NCBI GenBank assembly: GCA_003184365.1
Contig: NKYR01000037.1
Span: forward strand, 248,001-312,000
DNA from: Evernia prunastri
Taxonomy: Eukaryota > Ascomycota > Lecanoromycetes > Lecanorales > Parmeliaceae
Direction of reading: 5' to 3'
Length of the DNA stretch: 64,000 bases
Shown: positions 23,655 through 35,703 of the stretch, piece after piece
How the letters are laid out: each line of letters starts with the position of its first letter
Numbering within the stretch: the first letter of the stretch is position 1
Position numbers and translations under genes: made by a program
Notes under the pieces: model-generated
Told to the model about the DNA's origin: nothing
Databases searched by the model: none
Seen by the model: only the letters and a program-made list of their open reading frames with translations

Positions 23655-24152
23655 TCACAGCGCGCTCTCAGCGATAATTAGAAGTCCCCAAAATGCCAAA
23701 AAGGTACCCACCATTACCAAATTTCGGACACCTTTACTCTCCTCCGCCATCACGTCCTCCGCGGCCCCTTCCCTGACAGCATTTCCCGCATGGCTGCGCT
23801 CGAACCGACGATTCCCCGTCTTCAGCGAGCTATTCATACTCTCGGAAACACAACTGGGCCGTCTCGTCGAAAGGCCTATGCTGCCATAATGATTCAGTCG
23901 CTCAAACCGACAGGAAGTGGTCTTTTTGGTGCTGGGTACGCACTCTTTGATTGGTGGAGTCAGCGTGCAGTCAGCGTCAGTTGCTGAATTAGTATACAAA
24001 CTTCCACAGCTTGTGCACACCCACGTCACGAACATGGTTCTGTCTGTTGTGTCGGAAGACTCGGGTTGGAAGGATCCGACGGATCCAGGGCCACATTGAG
24101 ATTTCTCGTAAGATGAGCCTTTTGAGACACACATTCTATTGCGATACGTCAT
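23655..24152 (-). CDS. small putative zinc-binding, C-terminally anchored protein
   Basis: A minus-strand frame of 165 aa. Near residue 45 it has WVCTSCGSLY, followed by further cysteines (ATDADC, IKEC, TSC) that could bind zinc. The C-terminus (NLVMVGTFLAFWGLLIIAES) is a single hydrophobic helix of about 20 residues right at the end, as in tail-anchored proteins. A second ATG (MFVTWVCTSC) is the better start, giving about 126 aa, because the cysteine module then opens the protein. No known family. Confidence 0.4.
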   Translation of the reverse strand: MTYRNRMCVSKGSSYEKSQCGPGSVGSFQPESSDTTDRTMFVTWVCTSCGSLYTNSATDADCTLTPPIKECVPSTKKTTSCRFERLNHYGSIGLSTRRPSCVSESMNSSLKTGNRRFERSHAGNAVREGAAEDVMAEESKGVRNLVMVGTFLAFWGLLIIAESAL

Positions 24153-24689
24153 GATGATTGTCTCTGATTTTTGCTAGTGATGCTTAATGGTATCTGCTGT
24201 CCTTTGCGGGTTTTCGGGACTATTGAGGTATGTGTTGAAAAGAGATGGCGAAAGAGCAAGTCGGATCTGACTGTGCAATACACTTGCGAGAGCAAGCATG
24301 CATTTAAGTGCAATGCAAAGCTGTGATAGACATGATCATGGATATCTGGTATCAAAGAGGAGAAGAACAATTGTATTGTTCATGATCGAAGGACAGGGAG
24401 ACGGCTGTGTGTAGCTAAGCGAGCAGACAATTTCTTCAGAACAATGACGAAGAGTTGATATGTACAATGCAAAGCAAAAGGCAAGACCATTGTTTGTCAC
24501 ATGAGCTACCGAAATCAATGCTTTGTTCACCCAGGACAAGACAGCTTGTTAACTACCCTCAATCCCATTCTTCTTAACAAGCTACGTCCCCCTTTCTACT
24601 TCCATTTACACTATATATATCCCAGCAGCACAACTGCTCAATCCTTACGCAAACAACACGCGTCCACTCTCCCAATCTTCCATCTCACA
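24153..24689. other. intergenic with TATA-like element
   Basis: CTATATATAT at 24611-24620 lies about 70 bp before the start of the next gene, a plausible TATA box for it. Otherwise nothing. Confidence 0.4.
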
Positions 24690-25637
24690 ATGGGGGCTTC
24701 AGCACTCAAATCAAGACCAACCGTCCACAACAGGGGCCTGAACGACATCTACAAATCCCAACAACTCGACCGCTCCATTAGCACGTTGTCAAAGGCATCG
24801 CATGCAGTATCAGATTGCACGAGCCCGCACGACGGTCCCCGCTCGCCCGTCTCTCCATTAGAATCGAACGGCGACAGATGGAAGTACCCACCGCGCGCAC
24901 AGGCTCATTTGAAAAAGCTAGAGACTCTTCATAAGGCTTCCCCGGACGACATACCTATAGGACACTTCCGCTCCCGTCCAATGTCCTATTACGACGGGTT
25001 GCAGACTTCACCAGAGCCAGACAACGAGGCAGTCTTTGCTGAATTTCAGCCAGCATCTGCAAAGCGAAGACTGTCTCGGCCATTTGAGCAGCCGCATCTG
25101 ACTAATAACCATGAGCCGGCCTCAAGGCAAAGACAAGCTTCCGTACCACCAGTTGACGGCCCTTTGCAGGCTAACATGCCGCGGGCAGAGTCTCATCTCC
25201 GCGGCCAACCTTCAAAATCCCTAAAACGGAAAGCGGTCCCAGCACCACTGACTATTCCAAAGCCTTCTCATCAATCAGGACGTCAACATCAGCGAAGTAC
25301 TCGTCAGGAAACCCGGCCCGCAAGACGCTCAGGACCTCGTCAAGAAAACCAGGCTCAGACGCAACGACCCGCTCGTCATCAGGGGTGGAACCCGCTTGCA
25401 GAACCGGCTTGTCCACAACGAACGATTCGTGCCGACCATCAAGACCGTCGGCACAATCGCCGTGGCAGTGAGGACGTTGAGTGGCAAGCAGGACTCACTC
25501 GCTCGAACAACCGTTCGAAACACAATGATCCTCAGTACGAAGCGGGACGGAGATGTTTCATCTTCCTTGTAATAATGATGATTCTGGTTGTTGTCATCAT
25601 TGTTGTTACGGTCAAGAAGAGCATGCATCAAAACTGA
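24690..25637 (+). CDS. disordered tail-anchored membrane protein, unknown
   Basis: Single exon, 315 aa from the ATG of MGASALKSRPTVHNRG; the frame extends upstream, but this ATG lies after the TATA-like element and opens the protein-like part. The body is hydrophilic, rich in P, S, Q and R, and probably disordered. The last 30 residues hold one strong hydrophobic helix (CFIFLVIMMILVVVIIVVTV) with a short KKSMHQN tail, so the protein should be a type II/tail-anchored membrane protein with the N-terminus in the cytosol. MGASALK could be an N-myristoylation signal (G2, S/A at 4-5), which would give a second membrane contact. Function unknown. Confidence 0.6.
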   Translation: MGASALKSRPTVHNRGLNDIYKSQQLDRSISTLSKASHAVSDCTSPHDGPRSPVSPLESNGDRWKYPPRAQAHLKKLETLHKASPDDIPIGHFRSRPMSYYDGLQTSPEPDNEAVFAEFQPASAKRRLSRPFEQPHLTNNHEPASRQRQASVPPVDGPLQANMPRAESHLRGQPSKSLKRKAVPAPLTIPKPSHQSGRQHQRSTRQETRPARRSGPRQENQAQTQRPARHQGWNPLAEPACPQRTIRADHQDRRHNRRGSEDVEWQAGLTRSNNRSKHNDPQYEAGRRCFIFLVIMMILVVVIIVVTVKKSMHQN

Positions 25638-26284
25638 GGGCATAGGCATATGGTATAGCGTGTCAAAGATCGTGTTCTCTCTTTTTAAGAACTCAGTTGC
25701 AATGGAGCAGTAGTATATATATCAGAATACGAGTCTTTCATTCACCGATTACTAAAGCTTTTGAAATCTTTAAAATGTAAGACTCCCATCCACATCTTCT
25801 ACAGGGAATCCAACTGAGCTGCAACTTCGAGGTGACGCTCTCTGCCTGACTCAGGAGCCCAGATCTCGGTCGTGAGCAACCGTATCCGCTGTCGAGGAAG
25901 ACCAGAAAAATCGCCCAGTAGCTGTACCAACATCGAATATCGCGACAGATTTTTGCTTCTTGAGTATGACTGGATGAAAAGCCATAAGAGATGCTGAAAT
26001 TTGAAAGGTGCTGCAGGAACAAAACATCCGAGAAGAGGAGCATGAGCCTAAGATATTCGCCACACCGCACTTGAAGGTAATGCATGCGCGGCAAGGTTCT
26101 TGTGGGGCAGAATATATAATGCTACTGCGAATGACGCCTAGGAAGCTCCGGCCAATTCGTAACACCCGGGCAGACTTATGGGTGGGCCATGCAGCCGTTG
26201 ACTAACGAATCACAGTGCATGAAGCTTCGGTTGCCATGGAGTTACCTTAGATGGAGCATACGCACTAAAAATACTGTTGTATTA
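25638..26284. other. intergenic, left flank of the foldback element
   Basis: No supported gene; short frames on both strands only. Confidence 0.4.
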
Positions 26285-26293
26285 TGAGATGAG
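26285..26293. repeat. left target-site duplication of the MITE
   Basis: TGAGATGAG, repeated exactly at 26862-26870 on the other side of the element. Confidence 0.75.
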
Positions 26294-26861
26294 GGGCAAA
26301 TTACCGGATTATACCCCAAAAGGTTGAATCCTTACAGATTCATACCCCCCATTACATTTTCATACCCCTCACCAAAGCGAGAGGTATGATTCGATAAGAA
26401 GTGATACTGCTGGGGTATGATTTGGTAATTTTCTCTTCCGCATTAATTTTTCGGGGGGTGTTCTTCAGAGGCTGTTCTTCGAGGGGTGTTCTTCCGGGGA
26501 CACTCTTCGGGGTACTCAATGGAAAAAGAAAAAAACGAAGTTCATGTGTACATCTCGCATATTTCTATAGTAATGATGTTTTTTTCGTTGTTTTCTTTAT
26601 TCTATCAAGTAACTCGAAGAGTATTCCCCGAAGGACAGTCTCACGAAGAATGTTCCTCGAAAAATATTCCTCGAAGAACACCTTCCGAAGAACAGCCTCT
26701 GAAGAACTCCCCAGGAGAGTGCTTTTAGCATCTTTTACATTTTCATACCCCAGCAGTATCACTTCTTGCTCATTCATATCCCTAGAGGTATAAAAAGGTA
26801 ATTTAGGGGTATGAATCTGTAAGGATGCAACCTTTTGGGGTATGAGTGAGTAATTTGCCCG
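26294..26861. mobile_element. foldback MITE, MULE/hAT-like, non-autonomous
   Basis: About 568 bp with terminal inverted repeats of about 55 bp, starting GGGCAAATTAC at the left and ending GTAATTTGCCC at the right; roughly 49 of 55 bases pair. The flanks carry TGAGATGAG on both sides (26285-26293 and 26862-26870; 8 or 9 bp depending on how the terminal G is assigned), a target-site duplication. Inside, the arms keep pairing: a perfect 25-bp inverted repeat (26396-26420 with 26743-26767) and a perfect 22-bp one (26460-26481 with 26686-26707). The whole element can fold into one long hairpin. It has no transposase. An 8-9 bp duplication fits Mutator-like or hAT transposases. Confidence 0.85.
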
Positions 26862-26870
26862 TGAGATGAG
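26862..26870. repeat. right target-site duplication of the MITE
   Basis: TGAGATGAG, identical to 26285-26293. One G separates it from the terminal repeat. Confidence 0.75.
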
Positions 26871-27440
26871 CTACTCGAGACAGAGTATGTGGCGCATGGA
26901 TGGTGAGAGTAGGAGCAGTGATAGTGGTAGCAGTAGTATGATAGGTAGGCCAGGGGGGTTTTCCGGCCATGCAGTGGAAATCCTTCGTTTCAAAAGTCAC
27001 AGCCCTACCGATGGGACATTTTGGGACATTTTATCACTGCTATGAGGTTTAAAGACGTGTCCCGCTGGCCATGACCAGCCTCAAATCCTTCCACAGGCTC
27101 ACAGCCCTACTGTATGATATTGGTATTAGGTTTGAGTATGTGCTTAGTCCGCCTAGGCATTCAGTGGAAACCACAATTGTCCTCCTTTCCAAGATGATTT
27201 GCGGCATTTTCCTTTCATTCGTTTTTGTAAACCGTTTACTGCGCGGCTGCCTCGTCATGCTGCGTTTCCTGATAATGGGCAAGATCACTCGAGGTGTTTA
27301 TGTAAAGCCCTTCGACTCCCTTGGTTTCTGCACACTTGAATCTATATACTCCATCATTTTCAATCCTCAACGCAGCCAACAATTTTCCGGTCCTCCCCAT
27401 CTCCTAGCGGACCTTGGTACTTTTGTCACTACCACTTAAC
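26871..27440. other. intergenic between MITE and small secretory-pathway gene
   Basis: No supported gene. The MITE ends about 580 bp upstream of the next start codon, so it may sit in that gene's promoter region. Confidence 0.4.
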
Positions 27441-27948
27441 ATGAGACTCCACCCCATTTTCACAGCCTTGCTTGCTACCCTGGCATTGTTCCCCCCCACC
27501 GTCCAATCTCGGAGCACGAAAACAGTGCCTGCTACCTTGAACTACTGTGTTGGTGTCCCACTGCAGCACACCTCCGCAACCATCCTTCGGCGCAAGCAAA
27601 GGCCAACACCTAAGGAGATATCCCTATCGCCACCCGCTTTGAATGCCCCCAGCAGCTCCATCACCGAGAACCCCACCAGAGCCAACAACGCAACATCCTC
27701 CACTCCGCACGCGCTACCCCCTCTTCCTCCTTGGTTCTTGACAGTCGAAGATGTCGTCACTGCCATCTTCCGCATCATCATTACGGCACTCACGCTGTTC
27801 AACGTCAACGTAACCTGGAGGATCCGTGGTGAGTGTCAGAGAAAGGTCCTGGACGTCGCCAAAACTGACATGTCCAACAGCCAATCAGGGCCGTCAGCCC
27901 CGTGACGCGAGGCACGCATGGGCTGGCGTAAGGTTTGAATTTGTTTGA
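27441..27948 (+). CDS. small secreted or membrane protein, unknown
   Basis: Two exons (27441-27828, 27881-27948; sum 456 bp) give 151 aa. The 52-bp intron has a GTGAGT donor, an ACTGAC branch and a CAACAG acceptor; without it the frame would run on to another stop at 27905. The N-terminus MRLHPIFTALLATLALFPPTVQS is a signal peptide. A proline/serine/threonine-rich middle has N-glycosylation sites (NATS). A hydrophobic stretch VVTAIFRIIITALTLFNVNV near residue 115 may be a second membrane helix. The spliced C-terminus ends GVRFEFV. No family recognised. Confidence 0.6.
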
Positions 27949-28528
27949 GTAAGGCTTTTGCTGCGGAATTCTTGGGGTGCGAGGAAGATGCCAGCTTAGG
28001 AAATGAATCGATCCGAAAGGGGCAAGCGCGGCGATGAGCAATATATGACGAAGGACAAGACATCATTCATGCATGCATGAATTGGAACACTGACCAACTT
28101 TTCCCTCTTTCTCTTCTAGGTGCACTTGAGCGCACAAGAACAAAGTTGGTCCGGGTGTTTTATCTCTCGGTTTTCTTTGCAACGAGAATAATCCAGTGGA
28201 GACCTTGAGCATCTCATCATGGACCAATTCATTGTCGCATAGAATGTGCAATGTGCTCTACCAAATTCACGAACTGCATGATACATCATAATTGCCGTAC
28301 TGTAAAGCCATAAGTGCGTCCCTGATAGCCCGCCATGCCAAGATCCGTTGCTAGATACCCACCCGACTCATCACTAAGGTAGACCTAGCGCTAGGAACGC
28401 CAGTTGCTATAACGTTACAGTATCACGAACTTCAAAAGTCTGAGTTTCAATGAAACCCCCATAGAGAATGTTGTGGATCTAGGGTGACTCAATAGAAACG
28501 AAAGCGGATTGTCCGGACAAGCAACTTT
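27949..28528. other. intergenic
   Basis: Convergent 3' flanks of two genes; nothing recognised. Confidence 0.4.
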
Positions 28529-30455
28529 CTATACAATATCAAGATCCATCGGAGACTTTGGCCTGAGCTCAGCGGACCGACCTGTTTCTGACGGTAAATT
28601 TGGGAGAGGTTTTTCGCGAGGATGGGAGCGGTGTTCCTGGTTGGACAGCTGCATCGACCAGCCGTCAACGGATGTTGAAGGTGACGTTTGCCCAGGTATG
28701 GGATGCCCAAGACCAATTCGTGTATTGGAGTTGCTCGTGGACAAATCTGGTTTCCCATGAATTGATGACTGTCCATGCCGAGGATAGGAGATTTGAGCAG
28801 CTAACGAGGCTCCACTCTCGCTTAGGTAATTCTGGATCCGAGCATGGTCATCAGGAGGTAGCCCTAGATTGAGAGGCGGCCAATCTGCCGGAAGCGGACA
28901 AGACGACGACTGCAAGTCTGTCTCACTATCACCACAATCTAAGAAAGAGCTTGAGAGCGGCTCCAACTGGTTCCATGGGTACGCAGACTCGACTAGATCT
29001 GTGAAAGATGCTAACGGGTTCTGAATACGCTGCGTAGTCTGGAGCGCGGGAATGGAAGTGTTCAAATTATTCCAAGGAGACGATCCCGGTCGGACCCGTG
29101 AGGACCAAGCGCCTGGCCGGAACATGCTAGTTTCCGGATTGTGGATCGAACTTGGCTGAGCTGTTGATGCTTTAGTCACCAGTTGTCGGGCAGCTGGGTA
29201 GGATGGATCCACTTCCATGCCTTCAGACCTGGTCATGGACGTCAGAGCTTCTTGATTCGGCACGTCAAATTCAGAACTACTGAGCTCTAGGGTCGCTCTC
29301 GCAAGGACTGCAGCCGACTCTTCGCTCATTTCAAGCCTTAATTGTAGCCCATCTGCCTTCGGTAGCCTCCAACGGAGACTTGACTCCACCACATACGGAT
29401 TCGATCTTAGGACACCTTGCCAGGCGTCCCTGACTTCCGCTTGCAGTAACAAGCCTCGAACCGTAGTGCTCAAGTCCCAGGCGCTCATGGTTTGGCCGCA
29501 TCTCCAGTGTTCATTATCAATATGGTTTGATCGTTCCGTGATCGTCGAGAACACCACAACACAGAAGCCGCAGGAGTAGGCTTTTTTGTTCAGGTCAAAT
29601 CGCCATTTTTCAGCAAGTACAGCGCTAGCAGGGCGAAAGATGCCATGGAGCGCTAGATGTCTCATCATATCGCCTTTTCTTGACTTCTTGAGAGGTCGTT
29701 TAGAGTTTCCGATGCAGAGTGAGATGTTGTGCTCTGCCAGATGCCCCGGACTGGGATCTCGGGTGTTGCAAAGTGCACATCTCCGGCCATGGCCAGTATG
29801 TATGACAGGTCCTCCTGGCATGCACCGGAAACCTCGTTCATGCTCTTTCTCGTGCCTCTTCCATCCCTCACATGTGTACACTGGTCTGGAGTGTTCTTCA
29901 TGAGTACACCAGTGAGCGTGGTTCGATTCTTCACTCTCGGCGTTGCCTTCCGGAAGTTGGGGCAGGGGACTGCCATATCCTAACGAGCTGCGGGGAGTGC
30001 TATAGCTTGAGCTGCTACTCGGGACGGAGGAAGAAGCGAGAGAGTTGAAGGATGATCTCAAGGCTGACTTTGTCGATGCCCGTCGGGGATGGCGTGATGG
30101 AGAAACTGTGGATGATTGGAGGCGCTGCTTGTTGACATTGTCTGCAACGCACGTTACTCAGGAGGCAAACAGAGATATGAGACTGGCGTACAGACCAGCG
30201 AGGATATTGTATTCGAGCCACGCTACGATGTCGCTATCGTGGCAGTCTTTCAATATGGACAGTGCGTCAAGCTGCTGGCTGGAGAGATGTCTATGACCTG
30301 CTTGATGCCGGAAGCCAGGTTCGATAGAACGTATGACAGTGATCCAGGCAAGAATCTTCTCGTCTTCAAATGCCTGCAATTCGCTAATCGCCGCTTGCTG
30401 TTTCAGAGATGGAAAAGTATAAGTGTGTCCGTCAAAGTGGCGCTGGACTTGGAAC
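28529..30455 (-). CDS. atypical C2H2 zinc-finger protein, 5' end unresolved
   Basis: The main minus-strand frame reaches 28529 and encodes over 500 aa. Its first third has paired Cys/His motifs: HWCTHEEH, VYTCEGWKRHEKEH, RRCALCNTRD...HLAEH, MMRHLALH and YSCGFCVVVF...RSNHIDNEH, as in fungal C2H2 proteins with several irregular fingers. The C-terminal half is Ser/Pro-rich and probably disordered, ending PMDLDIV. The frame has no ATG upstream of the fingers. A protein-like segment in the same frame further upstream (FPSLKQQAAISELQAFEDEK, SIEPGFRHQAGH, WLEYNILA; up to about 30455) can be joined through a 53-bp intron with an unusual GTCTGT donor ending at GTTGCAG. The start codon must lie in a further exon I could not place. 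Likely a nuclear regulator. Confidence 0.65.
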
Positions 30456-33373
30456 TAATGACGTAGCGTTTTTCTGCATTGCGACTCAAGAACAAGAACA
30501 AGAACCGTGAACAACCGTGTCTCGTGCCAATTCATGTACCCAAGACGTAACGTGGGATGAGAACCATGTGAACTGTTGCGATGTCTCACCTTAAGAACAT
30601 TACTCTACTGCTAGAAATTTTCATGTCCGGTTCACGCAAGAAAGGCTGACATGCTATTGTTGTGGCCGTGAACACGGGGTGGAGATGGCCATGTATCAGG
30701 ATTTGGCAGGCACGCGCTAAAGGAGGTGTGGGAGATGTAATAATGCGTCTTCTCCTCTTACATTCATAGGCTTGGCCATCTCGGCCCTCAAATATTGCCA
30801 AAGCTGGCAGTGTAGGCAGGAACGCTGGGTTGACCTATTTGCGACATGCGACTGTCGAATCAGAATCTTCTTATCGGCAACAATTGGTATCCCTATTCTT
30901 GCCTCGTCTGTGGTACGAGTACCAACACCATTTCACTCCATCTCGACAGTGTCTGGGAGCCACATTTTCTGAGGGTAGGGTACATGGTGCATTGCGTTCG
31001 GCAATATATTCATCACCTGGCTACCACTTGGATAACGTATGTTGTAATAATATAAAAGGATCAGGCGAAAATGGAATCTTCTTGTTAGAATAATACTCAG
31101 TAATTCATGAGAGCGAGGCAACCGCGCGCCGTACCGGCCCAGGAGGGTTTCTTCCCTGAGATTCCATCGCGCTTCTTTCCGAGAAGAATTCGACGATCCT
31201 AAGATTTGGAAAGATCACCTGCAAAATGATTCCGAAATGCTGGCATATGTAGGTACTAGTATCTCCAACTACTACACAACACTGTACAGGAATATAGAGT
31301 AGGCGGTTGCGGGGAGGAAGCGATTTACTTACTCGGCCGAGTAACCTTGATTTCGGCGTGAACCCCTGGCTTGGCGGCCTGCCAATTCAAAGGGTAACTC
31401 AGGGTAGTTCATTGGACAATGTCGTTCAAACCTTCCCCGATTCATGGAGAGAGTCAAGCCTTACCGACAGTGAGGCGACTTCGCCACCGCTGTCCTTTGC
31501 TAAGCCCACGATGAGAGCCAGAAACGCACAGTTTCGTCTGTTCCGTCCTGGCAGCGCGGAAGACCTTGGCATAGCAGCGTGATGGGGCGTTGCTGAATGT
31601 GTGTATAGAGCAAGTACAGCGTAAGGCAAGGCTTACCTGTATTAGGCACAATCTCTCCTGGTAAGTTTCTGATTACGAATCACTCAGCAGACAAGTGCCA
31701 TTCGTACCTCAATCGCTTTGTTCGACTATTTCTTATCCTCCAATTGTCACACCATGGAGAAATATCATCGAGCGTTTCTCTTTCGGGTACATTACGCTCT
31801 ACTCTCGTAAGGCATCTGCAATGATGTTTGAGGTGTGCTCCTGTACTTATTGCTACGAGTACAAATTTGGGTAATCTATTGGAGATTAGCGTGGCCTAGT
31901 CTCAGCCTCCATATTTTATGGCCTATAATGGATAGACTTATCGAAGCCTTTTGATCTTGATATACAGCATGAATCTACATTACTCTTATCAAGGTCCTCA
32001 CTATGATCTCGTGGTCCCATCAACCCAATGCCAAGACATTATACCGCCAATGCAGTATCGGAACTCAAAGGTCGTTTGGGAAAATTCGGAATGAAGAAAC
32101 TTGTCGTCTCTGGATCGAGCATGTTGCCCATTTATCCTCTTATCATGGTCTGGATGCATCGATACCCTCCAAGGACGCTCATCATCAATCCCGACCAACT
32201 ATGGAGCACACTTAAGACATTCCCGCCTTTTTTTTTTCTCGATCGAAGCGATCAACACCTAAGGGACTGTGACGAGTAGAGCTACCCACCTCATCGGGGA
32301 AGTTGATAGATGGTCACTGAAAGTAGTCTGATGACCTGAACGCGAACTAGCGAGGTACAGGTGGAGGTCACGCTAGGCATCGAGGACAGCCAAGATCGGG
32401 CGTCGACGGTCGTAGGATCCCGAGACGCAGGAATTGTACTCCCGCAGTACTGCCTGAACATATAGAGATGGATAATCGCTGCCAGCAATGATCGATAAGG
32501 CTTCGCGACCTCATCAGCATTTCGACTGACTTTATCCTACAACATCTACAAAAACTTGTTCCGCAACAAGAGAAACCCCACACGGGGAAGGACGACAAGC
32601 CGGCGTGCTGTTTTGGGAATCAAGATTAAGCACCCTTACTACCGGTACACGGATGGCCAGTACGCAATTAAGAAGCGCCAATTCTCAAAGACCTTACTCC
32701 CTTTCGGACTGTATCATCCAAGGCCTCCAGGAAATGCAAGCATGGGAATGGTTTACACGAAATGTGATCTAGGGGAGAACTAGCAATCCGAAAGCAGCAT
32801 GGCTAAGCACAGGCGTCACACGACGCTGATTGCTGGCAGTCCCAACGTTGCCTTGAAGGTGGCAGCAGTTGAGGAGCAGCGCATCTTTTCCAAGATGGTG
32901 GTCCCAACCCTCTGAGGCATGGGATGACTACCGAAAGTTGCTCCGCGAGGTGATTTGATCTGCGTTTGTCTCGACGCGCTTCTCGTGGTTGTACTCAGAC
33001 GGCATGCGGGTTTCTTTACTTTGGTAAGTACGTCTTGTATTACCGGCAAGGTGTGTAGAGAGGCTTTGGGGTTGACATTTAGGTAAAGTGAAAACGTTGA
33101 TCTAGAAGTTGCAAGCATGAAAAAGTCGTAGAGCGATCACAGATAATGCCAACGATGCGTATCTTCTATGGGATCTATTGAACCTAGCTGTAAGATGTAG
33201 AAAGTAGAGTATGTTTTGTATTCTCCGTGTTGTACTCCGTCCATGCACTCCCTGTGGTATGGTGAAAACCGCCTGAGCATGCAGGCAAATATGGTACAAA
33301 GAGAATTGGAGGATAGTACAATGCTTTAAACCACCAAACATGCCTCTATCTTCGAGAACAGAAGGATAAAGTT
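30456..33373. other. 2.9 kb without a supported gene
   Basis: The 5' exon of the C2H2 gene may fall at the left end. A 100-codon minus-strand frame at 32816-33118 begins with an N-terminus resembling a mitochondrial presequence (MLATSRSTFSLYLN) but has no other support. The rest is short frames only. Confidence 0.4.
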
Positions 33374-35703
33374 CTAGTACCGAGTCCGGCTCTCTCGTCC
33401 TCCGTAACCACCACGTCCTCCGCTACGGTCTCCTCCGTAGCCGCCACGAGCACCGCCACGATCTCCTCCGTAGCCTCCACCACCTCCACCACGGTCTCCT
33501 CCGTAGCCACCACGGGCACCGCCACGATCTCCTCCGTAGCCTCCTCCACCTCCACCACGGCCCCCTCTGTAACCGCCGCGATCACGGTCCCCATAAGATG
33601 GACGACCACCGCCTTCCCTGTCAGAGCCATAACTTTCTCTGCCCCCACCAAACCCCCGACCGGAGCCATAGCTTCCTCTGCTCCCATCGCTTCCCTGATC
33701 GGAGCCAAAGCCTCCTCTACCTCTGCCAGACAATGGTCGCCCCTGGAAACCACTACCTCTTCCGTTCTCAGCATAATCGGATTTTGGCTCTTCGTAACCT
33801 ATGTTGACACTCGAAACTCGGTCGAGGTGTAGTCTCGAAGCCAATGCTCGGTTGACCATGGGTGGCGCCTCCATCCCCCATCCATACTTTGCGCGGTTGT
33901 TCAAAGCATCGATTAGTACCTGCTTGTTAGGATACCATTGGAAAATTCCCAAAGCCGCCATGTAGGATCCAACTTTCAGCCCGCGGGGTACCATCTTCAT
34001 TGCAGCACCTATCTGGGTCAAGGTTTTGGCTGTGTCTTCAGGCAGCTGAGCGTCTTGCTTCATATCAACCTTGGCGGTCTCGAGAGTGTAATCTGATTTT
34101 AAAGGCATATTGCGAAGCTTTTGGCGAATCAATGCAGCTTCCAGCTTCGTGACGAACATCCAACCCTCGCCACTCTTGTCTCCTCGGGCAGTCCGACCTA
34201 TGCGATGGATGTACTGCTCTTCCGACGGTGGTAGACCGACTTGAATGACGTGAGTGACGTTTGGGAAGTCCATCCCTCGAGCAGTCACATCGGAAGAGAG
34301 CAGGATTCCAGACTCTGCACGGCGAAAGCTCTCTGCTGCTCTGGTTCGTTGTTCTTGAGTAAGCCGTGCGTGGATTTCGATGACCTTAGCGGGATGAAGA
34401 GGGCTCTGGTGGAATATGCTTTTTCCAGGGTCTTTGAGGTTACTGAGGACAGAAGCGGCAAGCGCGACATCGGCCGTAGCTGCGAAGTAAACGATAGCTT
34501 TGAACGGTCTTGCGTGTCCTCCAATATCATTGGTTGCTGAACTAATTCCACGTTTGCAGAGCTCAAACAGAGCGGGCATGAGATTCTCGAAACCTTCAAC
34601 AGTGACTACTTTCTGGGGCACCTTTTCATGGGTCTGCTGTTCGCCTTCCTGCACCGTTCGAACAAATTGGAAGTTTGGCTTCATGGTTTGGCGTACAACT
34701 TGCATGACCTCTCGAGGTACAGTGGCAGAGTAGAGCAGCGTCTGTCGATCGACATCACGCCTACTGGGTAATAGATCTTGTATGGCTCGAATATCGGGCG
34801 CAAATCCTTGGTCTAGCAATCTGTCTGCTTCATCTAAAACAAAACAGCTGAGGTTCGGTGCTCGGACTTGGCTGAAAGGGTCTGACAAAATATCGTTCAG
34901 TCGGCCTGGAGTTCCAACTAGGATATGACATCCTTCCATCTTAAGTTTCCTAAGCCCCGCCGCTTTTGCCGAACCACCGACAGCGGTCTGTACGATGACT
35001 CCCGTATCTCTTGTCACTTTCCTTGCTTCCACCGCTATCTGCTCCGCCAACTCTCTTGTTGGGGATACTATGATCGCTCTGATATCTGTAGAATCACCGC
35101 TACGGCCAAGACGAGAGCGAGTTTCAAGCTTCGGGTCCACGTTGATGATGTTCTGGAGGAGAGGTATAAGAAAGGCAAGGGTTTTCCCGGTCCCAGTACG
35201 GGCTTGTGCTAGGCTGACGAAAAAATGAGAAGACTGCAGCATGCAATGTAATTATGATGGTTTGCTTACATATCTTGACCCTTGAGCGACTCGCTTATAG
35301 TCAGGCTCTGTACTTGTGTCATAGTCTCAAGACCCATGTCTTTTGTGATGGTGTTCACGACGGTCTGGCACACCATGCCCCGGTCTACCAGTTCCTTGAA
35401 CCTCGTGACTGGACCATGTTCTACAGCTCGAGTTATTTGGGCTTCCGATGGCGGTGTCTGCGAAAGGACCTCCTGCTCAATCTCCCCTTCAATGGCCTCA
35501 TCTTCGGCCGCGACACTGGTTGCAGCGGATCGTCTCCAATGGGAAGAGCTGCCAAATGGTCTCGTTGCTATTGAAGGTATGACTCTTGGGGGACACCGCC
35601 GTAGATTCCGTGTGTGGGCTGGCCTAGTGCATGTCGAGCATGTCGAGAGAGTGAAAAGTGATCTCGCGGCGGAGGACGAACCTCTCCGGGCGATGTTCAA
35701 CAT
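33374..35703 (-). CDS. mss116: mitochondrial DEAD-box RNA helicase (Mss116/CYT-19 type)
   Basis: Two exons (35703-35270 and 35213-33374; 2274 bp, 757 aa) with a 56-bp intron that falls just before motif I and restores GQDILAQARTGTGKT. The N-terminus MLNIARRGSSSAARSLF is arginine/serine-rich without acids, a mitochondrial presequence. Helicase motifs in order: Q-motif region TQVQSLTI, ARTGTGKT, PTRELAEQ, VGTPGR, DEAD, SAT, a domain 2 with IVYFAAT and SSDVTARGMDFP, and HRIGRTAR. A C-terminal extension (ALGIFQWYPNKQVLIDALN) is typical of Mss116-like proteins, which remodel group I and II introns and other mitochondrial RNAs. The tail (about 33380-33760) is a long RGG/YGG-repeat, an RNA-binding disordered region. 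It diverges from the micro-gene at 36110 with 406 bp between the starts. Confidence 0.93.
33390..33600 (-). repeat. RGG/GGYGGDRGG-encoding tandem repeat
   Basis: In-frame glycine/arginine codon repeat in the helicase tail, with units of the type GGYGGDRGGARG repeated four or five times. It gives long spurious frames in the other reading frames. Confidence 0.75.

Noticed and set aside
33346..33774. 142-codon frame on the same strand as the helicase tail
   Set aside because: Alternative frame of the RGG-coding repeat; valine/alanine/glutamate periodicity is an artefact.
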